Assembly: GCA_950295325.1 (NCBI GenBank)
Contig: OX485808.1
Coordinates: forward strand, 30,154,527 to 30,214,526
Reading direction: 5' to 3'
Origin: Polytrichum commune
Taxonomy: Eukaryota; Streptophyta; Polytrichopsida; Polytrichales; Polytrichaceae
DNA length: 60,000 nt
This document shows positions 33,327-44,847 of this stretch, one piece after another (the first letter of the stretch is position 1; each line of letters starts with the position of its first letter). The translations under genes were made by a program, and so were the position numbers. A model generated the notes under the pieces. It did no database searches, was not told the DNA's origin, and saw nothing but the letters and a program-made list of their open reading frames with translations.

Positions 33327-36300
33327 TGTCTTCAAAACTCAGATGCTTGCCACAAAATTCTCTTGCTGATTGATTACGTCGCATGTTTCTTGACCTCAAA
33401 TCACACATCAATCAACTCATGATGAGATACTCTTTATGACCAAGCTCCATATTCCTATCCAGCTGATTACGTGGGTGGTGATAAGCAGGCTCAACGCAAC
33501 TTAACTCAAAAGTTGGGCAAAGTGTTGTTTTACTATTGACAATAACGCCTACAAAATCTCATGTGTCAACCCCAACATAGTATCATTTCAACATCAAAGT
33601 GTCGAACCTGGCAGATGCATCTTGGCTTTATCTATAATAATTGTGTTCTCTATTTGGTCTCTAGAATGAAGAAACATGATGGGCAGTGATGCATTTTGTA
33701 GGGATTTTCGAGCCAGGCGTGCACAGGGTGAAGGAGACTGGCTGGCTTGGGTGGTTAATTTTTGACATGAGAAGTGGCTCGGGCTCTGTGACCCGTCCTT
33801 GAACTGGACCTCCGAGCGCACTCTAATGCTTTCCAAATTCGATGTTTACGTACTGTCACCCAAGCATGTCCTTGATAATTGACGATTGCAACAACACTTG
33901 CATGATTAACATATTCTTAAGACCAAAGAAACTCCAAAATCAAGCAATCTTATTACTTGAGAGTAAAGTCTTAGATTTAACGAGTTAACATTAGAGGTTT
34001 ATTTAAAGTATGAGAAAATGAAGTGATGTTAATGTGACATCACTTTATTGTCAAATTTTGCGGTCCTTGCTCAAGAAAACACTCCACTCAATTTGAGAAA
34101 TCAAACTTCAACGTAGGGTCCAATGTTGAGCTCAAAAATAAGGACCATTGAAAGAGGTGTTTTGGATCCAAGTTTCTTGGATTGGGACTCCAATGTAAAT
34201 CTACTCTAGGAGTTGAAAACTTGATAAGTACATATGACTATGAACTCACATATTATGTTTTTTCCATAACAATCTTAGAGAGTATTACATTGTTTTTGTT
34301 TGCATTGCATCTTGTTTGAAGTTATTGTTGTCAGAGGAGCCGTTTTGCATGTGTGGGCTGCTTGTGTGAAACCCATATGATTCATCTTGAGGACCATGCA
34401 ACACAACTGGAATACATGCGTTCTCTTAGTATTTTAGGTGCTAACTATTTTTCAATCATCAATTACATGAGACCCACAAAGTGTCTTAGTTGTAGTTTAA
34501 ATTTGTTGTTGCTTTGACTCTTACGTTTATATTGCTCCCTTGGTTTTGCTTAAGTTGCATGTCTTCATCTGCTTATTGTGTTGGCACCCTCAAGTTGTTT
34601 GCATGGTTTTGGTGCGTTGGAATGACGCACTTGGCATATGTTTTCCCTACAATGACTGAAAGCATGGTTATTGCCCCCACTTCCTTCTTTATTGCCTACA
34701 TTTTTGGGTTTTTGGTCTCTATAACATTACTTGGTATTTCTACTTAGTTCCGTAGGCCTTAGAAGTTTGGAGGAATTGTACTTCTAGAAATCTTGGTGGA
34801 TTCCTACATATTCAACTTGAATTATGATTGCCACATGCTAACATCAAGCCACATATGAACCCAACTTCATTTGGAAAGGTAGAAAGCATCATCATGTGAA
34901 TAATGTCATCGTTTTATCTATGCAATAAAAGAGCAGAAACAATTATATACATCCATCAAATTGTAACATGAACAATTAGGATTATAACATGGTCAAGGTA
35001 AATTGCAAATTATTACCATGGGCAATGTGGCATGCATCTGGGGTCCTTGTTGAGGTTGAGGTACCCTGTATTGTTGGTGAGGCATCCTCAATTGGGAATT
35101 ATCCTAAAGGAATTTCCAACATTGGATAGATCACTTTCAAGTATTTCTTTCATTAAAATCATGCATACCATAGTTACCAGCCTCTACAACATCTTCACGA
35201 TTGGAACATAAAGCCTAGCACATGAAATCGAGAAATTCCAGCAATTTAATTTGTCTTTGATCATTTTAAGATAAGAAATGATACGTAAAGACTAACTGAA
35301 CCCCTAAATGCCCAATGGTTTTTTTTTTTTTTTGATTGATTAGAAACTTTGACTTTTTGGTCTCTGAAGACATTTCGCCTTTCTACAAAGTTATCAATGA
35401 TTAATAGATAGATCACTTATATACAAATATGTAACCCACTCAAGCTAACCCTACACATGACTTCAAAGTCCCAAAAAATGGTTGAAAACAACCCCTTTGG
35501 GCATTTAGGGATTAAGTATATACATGATAGCGAGGCATTTGTTCATGGGACACTTGATTATGGAAGGGGGACCCTTGGGCCGTGTTTGGTATATTTTGAA
35601 AACTATTCCCCCTCGCTATTGCACTACACTGAAAATTAAATCCCAAAACACACAAAATAATGCATATAAGAACATCATGATTCATATTTAATAGATGTAA
35701 TGTGCTTGAGCTCAAACATTAAAAAATCACATGTTCAACTAAACTTTTTTCACATAGATATAAATCATCACAATTTCAAGAAGCTCAAAGAGCGTATCCC
35801 TTACTTGCTATCGATGAAATTGTTTGCCATGTTATTGACTCCATGTGATAATTGACCCTACATTCACAATCATAAAATGAATAATAGATTGCTTTGCATG
35901 TCATTTTAGATAATAGTGGGTGGTCTTTCCTACATGGATGAACCTTAAATGGTTTCTAGCAAATTTGTACATATCTGGAAGAAAAGAAAGGGAATCTATG
36001 AATGACTCACTTCAAAACATAAACTCTTTGACTCCAAAATTAACAAAATTGAACTCTCAGGGTTGTCATTTTGAAGTTGGCCACAATTAAATATTAACAT
36101 ACACAGAAGCATATTTGTGCAATAAAGAAACCCTTAGATAGTGTCCATTCAAGACTAAGTCCATCTTATGGCAAAAAAAATTTTTTTTAAAAATGGTCGG
36201 TTGTTGTATAAAATTGTTCTACCAGGTATAACATAGAAAAACAAAAACGATGAAAATAAATTGATTCGGCCTGAAAGAGTGGCTTGAAATTTGTGCAAGA

Positions 36301-36392
36301 TTTTTTCAGTGGTGGAGTAGAGGAAATGACGAGGAATGCAAGTTGTTTGTAATTTTATTCCTTGTAGACAATTAGTTACAACTTGTCAAAGA
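33327..36392. other. AT-rich spacer
   Basis: I see no gene. T runs occur at about 35318-35333 and 36181-36188. Open frames are short and mostly begin at non-ATG codons. Confidence 0.5.
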
Positions 36393-36452
36393 GGCAAGTA
36401 AGTCAAACCCCCTACTTGTATAGTAGAGTCCCCCTTATTTAAGCATCAAAAT
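36393..36452 (+). repeat. Third copy of the duplication-arm edge
   Basis: About 60 bases ('aggcaagtaagtcaaacccc' onward to 'agcatcaaaat') match the first bases of the window and 56050-56115. The match stops abruptly and unrelated sequence follows. Only the outer edge of the duplicated segment is present here. Confidence 0.8.
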
Positions 36453-37862
36453 GTGATACTCCGCATACAAATGCACATAAAATGGTTAACTCAATGGCCC
36501 ACATGTGTTGTTGTGACCTCTCATCATTTTAGAATTGACTCCCCATTCTTCACTCATTCAAACATAAAACACACGCTTTATTGAGAAACATGAGGTGGCC
36601 AGTATTGAAGAATACTTTCCTTCATTTCTTATAAAGATGCACACATGTGAGCCCAAAAGGGTGCCCACATTTAGTCTTAGACCCTTGAAACGTTAGTTGA
36701 TGCACTTTGAAGTAGCATGTTACTTCACAAAAATATAAAAAGAGTGAAATGTTAGTCTTAGAAGTACCATGTTGTAAGAGGCTAGGATGTGAGTTGTTAT
36801 TGTGTTTTTACCTTCGGAAGGATTTGAGTGAATGAGGATAGGTAAGGAGAACTTGGATTGAGTAGTTAGTGAGTAGGCTAGTACAAATGGATGGAGACAA
36901 CCAAAGTGACTCAAGAGGCAAGTGCATTCGAATTGGGATGAATGGAGGATCACATGGAGCGCACAAGTGGACCACCTCATCATGGCCACTTAATGGGGAA
37001 GGCCCAAGGAAGAATGCAAGGTGGAGGATAAGCAAATTCTCAAAGCACCAATCAAATCACGAGCTAAGCATCGTGGTTTGAATTAAGTGGTGAGCGACGA
37101 TTTGGGAAAGTAAGGGGAGAAAGTTATGGCGGCGGAAAGCGAAGGAGGCTAAGTTTGGGTTGAAGCATCCCAAGTTTGGTAAAGTGTGGTAGGTAGAAAG
37201 CCAAGGCTAGTTAAATGTTCGAATTAGGATCCTTGTTGATCATTTGAGGGAGGAAGGCTTAGAAGATAGGATTGGCGCCTACTAAGTAGGAGGAAATCTC
37301 AAGGGCTTATCGTGAGCCTTGAGGGTGCTCACCCCCTCAAGCTTACTATATAATCCCTCATTCTTCCCTCACTCATCCTCTCTTTCCTTTGTGCTCCAAG
37401 GCACCCCACGAGTTATAAGTGTGGGTGTGGGAAGCCATATTGGAGCACATGTGTGTGCTTAGTTTTTAGTTTGAGAGCCAAGGCTTGTTAGCCTTGAAGA
37501 GGGCTTGACCTCTTGGTAGAATTAGTGTTGACGTGAAGGATTTTAAGTTTAATTCATGATTCCAATTTGTGGTACTTAAAGTTCATGTTTTGAACACACG
37601 TGGTTGCAAGTTCCATGTTTAAGAGTTGAGCACTTGATGTTGTGATGAGTGCAAAAATATACTTGTGTGGATTAGTTAGTCTTAGTGAAGTTAGGAAATT
37701 CTCTCTCCCCCTCTCCTCTCTAGGATTTTAGGATTTTAGGATTAGAGAAGAATTGTGTGATTAGAAAGGGGTTGTTAGTAGAATTAGGGAAATTAGGTAG
37801 GAAGATTAGTTAAGGGCTTGAATAATTAGTGAGGTAGTTGGGGATTACAACTACAAAGTTGT
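36453..37862. other. Spacer with a promoter-like core
   Basis: No gene is recognised. Near 37346 a 'ctatataat' TATA-like box is followed by a CT-rich stretch (37358-37395), an arrangement seen in plant promoters and in LTR-retrotransposon LTRs. I could not find matching LTR ends, primer-binding sites or polyprotein frames. Confidence 0.3.
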
Positions 37863-38072
37863 GGGTTCATGAAGGAGCTGGGTTTATGAAGGAGCTGGGT
37901 TTGTTTAGTTAGAAAGTAAAGAGCTGGGTTTATGAAGGACCTGGGTTTGTTTAGTTAGAAGCTAAGGAGCTGGGTTCATGAAGGAGCTGGGTTTATGAAG
38001 GAGCTGGGTTTATGAAGGAGCTAGGTTTATGTAATTAGAAAGTAAAGAGATGGGTTCATGAAGGAGCTTAGT
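37863..38072 (+). repeat. 18-bp minisatellite with higher-order units
   Basis: The unit 'gagctgggtttatgaag' plus G recurs, in runs of one to four, separated by 'tttgtttagttagaaagtaaa'-like spacers. About nine copies of the 18-mer are visible, and the spacer form appears three times. Divergence is low. Confidence 0.85.
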
Positions 38073-38350
38073 AGATAGCCTACCTAATTAGCTCATAGAC
38101 AAGTAGTTAGTTACATTATGCTAGTTAGTGTTATGTGTGGCTTTCACAAGTAAATGTATTTGAGATTGACTATAGAGAATAGTGTTTTTTTTTTAACACT
38201 TGCATCCTCTCTTTAAAAATAAACCACGTGCACAACTTAATGGAGAATGTGGAGCACTCTCGCGATGGCAAGACAAAGGAAGCAAAGACCAAAGGTGCGA
38301 GGGAGAGATTGACATAAGTCACATAAGTATTTCTTAATACTTAAAGGCTT

Positions 38351-38563
38351 ATGTACGGTATGGAGACACCAAGTGAGACCTCTTATAGTAGCGATACGGA
38401 ATACACAAGTGATAGTTCAAGTGGTAGTATAGAGTCAACGGCACGGACTCCATTTAGGAGAGGGATATCCTTAAGGGCTTGTGTAGCTAAAGCAGCCGGA
38501 TGGACGTTAGAAGCAAACAAAGACAAAATAGCACCCGAGCATAAGGAGGTTAAAATAACATAG
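38351..38563 (+). CDS. Small hypothetical ORF (70 aa)
   Basis: ATG 38351 (or the in-frame ATG at 38360) opens 70 residues: a Ser/Thr/Asp/Glu-rich first half (ETSYSSDTEYTSDSSSGS) and a basic second half (TPFRRGISLRACVAKAAGW). The composition is protein-like and the frame uses a true ATG. I do not recognise it. It might be the start of a degraded retroelement gag or a small lineage-specific protein. Confidence 0.25.
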   Translation: MYGMETPSETSYSSDTEYTSDSSSGSIESTARTPFRRGISLRACVAKAAGWTLEANKDKIAPEHKEVKIT

Positions 38564-38819
38564 TTAACTTGTGCATTCTCCACATACGTATTGAAATCGT
38601 ACATTGAGTTGTTAAAAGTGAAATCCCAGTTAAATCCAAGACCACTTGAAGGGTGAACCTTGCACTATGGACTCATCCATGTCCAAATCCAATACCGCGG
38701 AGGAATGTGAGCCCAAACCCACTACTCGGACTACGGACGCTTAAGGGTGGGGGGTTTGGCCTCACAACACACACACATTTTTAATGAGCCTACCTACTCC
38801 ACTCAAATATCCTAACCTA

Positions 38820-39850
38820 ACCTAAGAGTCATCTTAAGTGAATCCCCTGGCCCTGCTAATGTGAACCCTTGCGCCCCCGCCGCTTAACTCAACTCGGTCT
38901 AAGATTGAGCCTTCTGTTCCCAGGCTGCTCCGCCATCGTGAGCCCTGGTGTCATCCCCTGCTGGTGTCTGCCCTGGATTCACCGGGATTACCCTCTGATG
39001 ACCGGTTCGCCCAGCACAACTACCATCCAGCAGTCTACTTCCGTCTAGCTGCTCGTCAGCTCCTCTTCCCTAGTCTCAATTGCCGCCTGCCTACCCATAA
39101 CCAGCATTGCCGCCCTGGCAGCTGCGCCGTTCAATGCTGACCCAGGGGCGAGTTATCTCTCGCCCTACCTCCCGATCTTGCGGTCTTCCTCTCCGAACTC
39201 AAACTATGTCATCCTCCCTGTGATCTTTCGTCCCAACTCCAAGTCGTAAATTTCAATGCACCTGTGAGATCAGGCCCTCACTGATACCGTGGATTCCTTT
39301 GCCATCTGCACTATCCTCCTAGCAAGGTAGAGCCGCATTTGTAGAAGCGATTCAACCATTCAACCTCTCCCTCCTGGTTGACCTTTTGAGTCGAAGATTC
39401 CTCTGGCTGGACAACAATGTAGAATTTTGCTTCCTGCCTCCTCATCAAATGCACACAGTTGAACCTCTCCAAGGAGGCTAAATGGCCGAGACTCATCCCT
39501 TGCTGAATCCAGCAGCACAGGCTCGCTTGCGTGAGTAGGCCTCGGCTGATCTCTCCCCAAATCCTTCACTAGCTACTCCCTTGTCACATTGGGCTCCCAA
39601 CCATGAAATGTCTTCCTGCAAAAACACAGCTGCTACTGTGCAGTCACCGAAATTCCCAGTCTCCTTCCCGAGTTTTTTCTAATCTGCCCATGGCCAACAC
39701 CTCCTTGCTTTCCCCGGCAGGGCTTCCTCTCCGTTCGCTCATACTGCCCTACTGGTCTACCAGAGAGAATGACAGCTGGGACCCAGGGCTTACCGGACCC
39801 CTCCTGGGCCACCCCGGAAATCCAGCCCACACCTTATCTGCGACCTAACT
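38820..39850. other. GC-rich island, no intact frame
   Basis: About 1 kb is distinctly C-rich on the plus strand, between AT-rich flanks. Minus-strand pieces at 39830-39633 and 39496-39311 look protein-like but are in different frames and broken. The sharp composition change suggests a decayed gene or retroelement internal region. No domain could be identified. Confidence 0.4.
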
Positions 39851-41680
39851 CCCTCCCTTACCTAATACAGCTTGAGCCTAATACAAACAATAAAACTGGC
39901 CTAAGCCACAACCATCAAGTAACTAGGCCTAGACCTTAACTTCCCATACTTCTAAGCTTCCAAATCCTAAAATCTAATCTCTCATTCCAATTCCGAACAA
40001 AAGAACTAACATAAGTGCTTCACAACTCTTTACTAAAATGCAAATCCAAGCACTAAGTTTTCACTCTTTTTATTGTGTTGAATAATTGAATAAGCCTCAA
40101 TTTCCAATCTTTAATAGTTTTGAAGGGTAAAGAGCATATGTGGGCACCATATTGGGCTCACAGTCCCAATATGAGAAAGAAAGGGATAAGGCTTGTACTC
40201 TGGGAGATCAGTGGTGTAGCCACATACCAAATACAACACATGTACTCTACTATAATATAAGAGTCGTACAAATGGAGAAGGACTCATGGAAATAAAAATA
40301 GGGTAGAAATATTACCTTTCTATTTTCATGCATTTTTTCCATTCATAATTTGCAAGTTTCAGGCATGTTTTCAGCCTTTTTTTGGCCCTCACAAGCATAA
40401 TTTAGAAACATTTTCCCCAAATTTTTAAATCAAGTAAGAAATGTACTATTGAGTTGGTATCATATACATAACATTACTCAAAACCCCTAAATCTCTTTCT
40501 AATTTTGATCATCACTGGAACTGGGCGCATGGTGATTCAAATTTAGATTAAGTTCCCAACAACCTGCAGAATCCCATAATACTATTGTTAAATAATTCGT
40601 TGGGATTTGCTAGCCCCACTGGGCAGGGCAAGTCCCTTGTGTATATTTATGTAAAAAAAAACTAGATTTTCTATTTTCATATATAGTAGACAAACAAATG
40701 AGAAGTACCCAACTTGGAAATGTAAATACTACCTCTGAATTTCAAGGACTTTTTATTTTCCATCAATTATCTACAAGTTCCAAGCGCATTTTTTTGGACT
40801 CAACATAGATTTTGCCCCTTGCAAGCATTGGAAAATACTCCTTTAGAAAAGTCAAATCATGTAAGAAATTTATCATTGGGTTGGGGCCAGGGCTAGATGC
40901 CAGAGAGAGGGAATAATTTTTTATACAAGCGTACTGTACCTCTCATTCATGCAACATATAAAACAAATTGACCTTCTATAGGTTTGTTGCTTATTCATCT
41001 CAAATGACTTCCAAAAGGTTGACTCAAGGTCTTTAAAATAAATTCCAATGCCAAATCAACTAGAAAACATAACCTCCAAGCTGCATACTATTTCAGAGTT
41101 TTTATGTTGTATGAATGAAAGTTACTCTCTTATATAATAAGGCCCTCTCTCCCTAGACACCCACCCAGTGGTGCATTTTTTTAAATACACATTTTAAAAT
41201 GCATTTTACAATACTCGGCAAATTTTGAGGCATTTTTTATGTATTTTATTATACATTTACGACTAGAGTCAATCCAAGCCAGTAGGGCAAGTATAAACAC
41301 GCTCAACTTTGCCATTTGTTCCATATTATCATATAGCATTAGTACATTCTAACTCAATGATAGTGTCTGAGCCTTGAGTGTTGCCACACGAACTGACAAA
41401 TACTAGAATATATAGTGCACCACATGGTACACCAGACAAGTCGTGAAAGATGGTTTGCATTTGCAATGTCTTCATTCTTGGATCAATACTTGGGTGGAGA
41501 AGAGCTCGAAGAACTGATCTTAGAAGAGGATGATGTTTTCGATAATGATTTGCCATAAAGAACCTCACGGATTGATGTCTTTGATGATTTTCAATTAAAA
41601 AACATAATTAAACATAATTTAAAATTTAAAACCTTTTATAATGTTGCCTCCGACCTCTAGAATAAAAAATGCAACACAAC
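39851..41680. other. AT-rich spacer
   Basis: No gene recognised. There is loose internal similarity between about 40300-40480 and 40730-40880 ('tttttattttccat..ttt.caagtt' followed by 'ttttggccct'-like text), probably an old local duplication. Confidence 0.4.
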
Positions 41681-42332
41681 ACCCACCTCTTTGAACATTC
41701 CTACCACTATTACCAACATCAAGGGGGTATAGTAAAACTTAACCCTCATAGGTATGTGATTGAATCATCTCCATGGGGAGGTCACTCCATTGTCAAGTTG
41801 AACACCACGTGCGAACAAAGAATATATAATTTTTACATAAACCATCACCAAAATAGGTCAACATTTTTCAATTTTTTTTCATGAGTAGATATACACAATA
41901 TTTATTACATAATAAAAAAGTGTAAGAAAATTTTATGATTGGTTTTATTTTATAAAACATATCATTTCTAACTAGAATGACGCAAAATTGAACTAAAAAA
42001 TTTACTAAAAAAATGAAGAAGACTAAAAAATTCAAAAAAATATCAATGGTTATGTATATGTAGGAAATTTTAAAAATTATGTATATCATAAATTTTAAAA
42101 TTATCTATGGCATGTAATATAGGGGTAGCAAACTTTGCTCGCACGTGGTGTTCAACTTGACAATAAAGTGACCTCCCCGTGTTCATCTCAAGTGGGTCCC
42201 TCTGAAGTAATTCAGGCTTTTGATATTGATTTTGGGGTCAAAGTTTCAGAAAAGTAAATATACATGCTCTAATAAAATCGCCTACGTTTTCAGCTCCGGT
42301 AATAGTGGCGGGGGCCCAAACTCAAAGAGGTG
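41681..42332. mobile_element. Foldback/MITE-like element with long inverted repeats
   Basis: 41771-41820 and 42133-42182 are inverted copies, with about 45 of 50 positions matching by eye. The outer ends also pair: 'cacctctttga' and 'cactattacc' at 41683-41717, against their inverted forms at about 42299-42333. The core (41826-42120) is very AT-rich and codes for nothing. This is the build of a non-autonomous DNA transposon, possibly of the Mutator or foldback type. Target-site duplication could not be seen. Confidence 0.65.
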
Positions 42333-44829
42333 AGCGTCTACCTATAGCCAAGTTGGGTTGGTAGTATGTTCAACCAAATAAAATATGTGAATTAGATATG
42401 CAACAGTCAACTTGTCATTGTACATTCCACAATGAGGGTTGGTTTACACTATCTCATGATTCCCAAGTTACGATTTCCTACATGGCGGTAAAGAGTTGGG
42501 ACTTACTCTTGAATGTGGGTTGGCCAAAGGTGTGACCCAACTCCAAGGGTAAGTCTTGACCTGGGTCCCAAAAAAGAACTTAACAATGTACATGACGAAA
42601 ATCATCAAACACTTGACATTTTACATGACAAAACTCCCCAAAATGGGAGTATCAACTTCAAATTGATAAATATTTTCAGAAGAGGTAATTTTTAGCAAAA
42701 GACTTCTTGACTTGTAGAAATTGGAGTTATCTATTGCTTATAAAAGCTTGATTGTAAGAAATCATCAATGGTTATCCTCAATGTTTCAGATATGTTTACA
42801 GTGAACAACATATTCTAACTAGTCTAGCACTCGAAGAACATAAAATGCAACCCCCTAGCTGTCTATGGTGTTTATAATTTTAACCCTTCATTTAATTTTT
42901 TCTTCAAAACAATGAGAGTTATGTTTACGATGTTTTTTGAAATCAATTACTTCTAAATACAATACAGGATGAATAAAATTTGATTTATAACCATATGGAG
43001 GTGATCCTATCATGGTATATTATAATTTCTTTTGTCACAATTCTTATAGGACCGTTGAAATTGTACTTCTATAACACAGGATTAAATGAAAAAGAAAAAG
43101 AATTGTCGGTGGCTTTGCCCCGATGTGAATGTAAGCCTGTTCTCTTTGCATTGATCATGGCTTACCATGATGCAATACATGGCATATTTTCATCCTTTTG
43201 AAAGATGAACTCTATGGAAGCATATCCAAATTAAAAGTAGAACAATTTATACTGGTGGTGTTGCTAGTGTCTGTTAGCGGTCTAGTCTTCTTTAATTTAG
43301 TATAAGGGTTGTGAGGTATTTAATGTCATTTTCGTGGTTGGATTTCATTAGAGGTTGTTGAGCTTTGCTATTTAGTGTTTGTGTATGACAGCTCTCATGC
43401 CGATAGTAATGGTAATTAGGGGGAATACTTTCCATTGGTTAGTTTTGAGTGTCTATCAATGGGTCATATTTCTTGTGCTTGGTTGCGAAGGCCAATTCTG
43501 AATATTGGTCATGGTAGTATGTGATTCTATGAATTCTATTGTGAGTGATGGGGAGGAGGTTAGTAGTGTTTGGTTTTGGTTGGGGGCACATAGCAACAGA
43601 TTTTTTTGCCAGTCCAGAGACAAAGTATTTGTCTTCAAATGTCCGTAGATCTTCAAGAAAGTGGTGTGGACCTTGTTAAATGTATGCAGGTTGGAGGAGA
43701 TATGGAAAATTCATGGATAATGTTTAACCATGTCAAACGTCTAAATGATTGGACCACCCCCGCGTGCCATGTGTACAATAGCAAGTATTGTAAGATGTTG
43801 ATTATTGTCTCGGGGGGGGGGGCACTCCCTTGTATATTTTGCATACACCTGCGATAATGACCTATTAAAATGGGGGCTATTTACCTATGAGAAAGGATTA
43901 TAAGGGATGCTAATTTTTGAAATAATGGTAAATTGTTGTGATTATTTGCACCCTATTGGTAATTATAAATTCTTGGATGGTTGATTTTATGGTACCCTAT
44001 ATTACTTATATGTAATTTTTTCCCCTGATTGCCTCCATTCCTTAAAGTGTATGATACAGTAGAATTCTCGTTAGAAGCACGTGTACAGAGTAAGAGAAAC
44101 AAACATTTACTAGGGTTTAGGGTTCAGGGTCACACTGAAGTCCGGGCAAAGCAAAACACTAAACATTAACAACAAAAGATTGCAATTACATGTCATTAAG
44201 CAACACGAGCCAACGAATAAAAGTTGTGTTGGATAACACAGTTAGAAACCTTGAGGTCTCAGGGAACAGGCCAGCCACATGTGTCTCAAAGTCACATTTA
44301 CAAGGTTTGCAGAAGCCCTACAATTGATGCCTTGATCTTCCAATCCTACACATTGGAGGAAAATCCCATGCCATGCAAGCAAAATCCACCTAAACTAGCT
44401 AGGCTACCATTTACACATGTGCACTACAAGAAAACGTGAAGGTAGCCAACTGAAAACCAAGTAAACTCTGTTGGAAGTAAGAGGAAATTGGAAATGGCGA
44501 TGAGGTTGCAAAATTTATCGGTTGATAGCCCCCATTTATCGGCATTTTTTTTTCATTTATGCAATTTCCAAAAGGTCTAAAGTGGGGCCGGTTTTATATT
44601 TTGGTGGCAAAGTATTTAATTTTTTAAACTATCGCTTTTTTCCATGCTATTTTATATGTACCACTTAGGTAATTTAATCATATTTTGTCAAATGCTATAT
44701 TACATATAATCATGTTTCACAATCCCAGAGCACCCTATACTACATCTAATAATTTTACAAATTTTACGCCAAATTTTCATACAAGACCCTATATTTTATG
44801 GCACGTAGTTCCTACATTTTTCGCCAGTG
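42333..44829. other. AT-rich spacer with G and C homopolymers
   Basis: No gene recognised. Runs of 11 G (43812-43822) and 18 C (44830-44847) stand out; they are likely sites of length variation. Telomere-like 'agggtttagggtt' occurs at 44111-44125. Sequence just before the 18-C run may be the lost N-terminal part of the pseudogene that follows. Confidence 0.45.
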
Positions 44830-44847
44830 CCCCCCCCCCCCCCCCCC

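Noticed and set aside
34514-34747. Hydrophobic 77-codon frame
   Set aside because: Starts at TTG, has no motif, and lies in AT-rich spacer where such frames are common.
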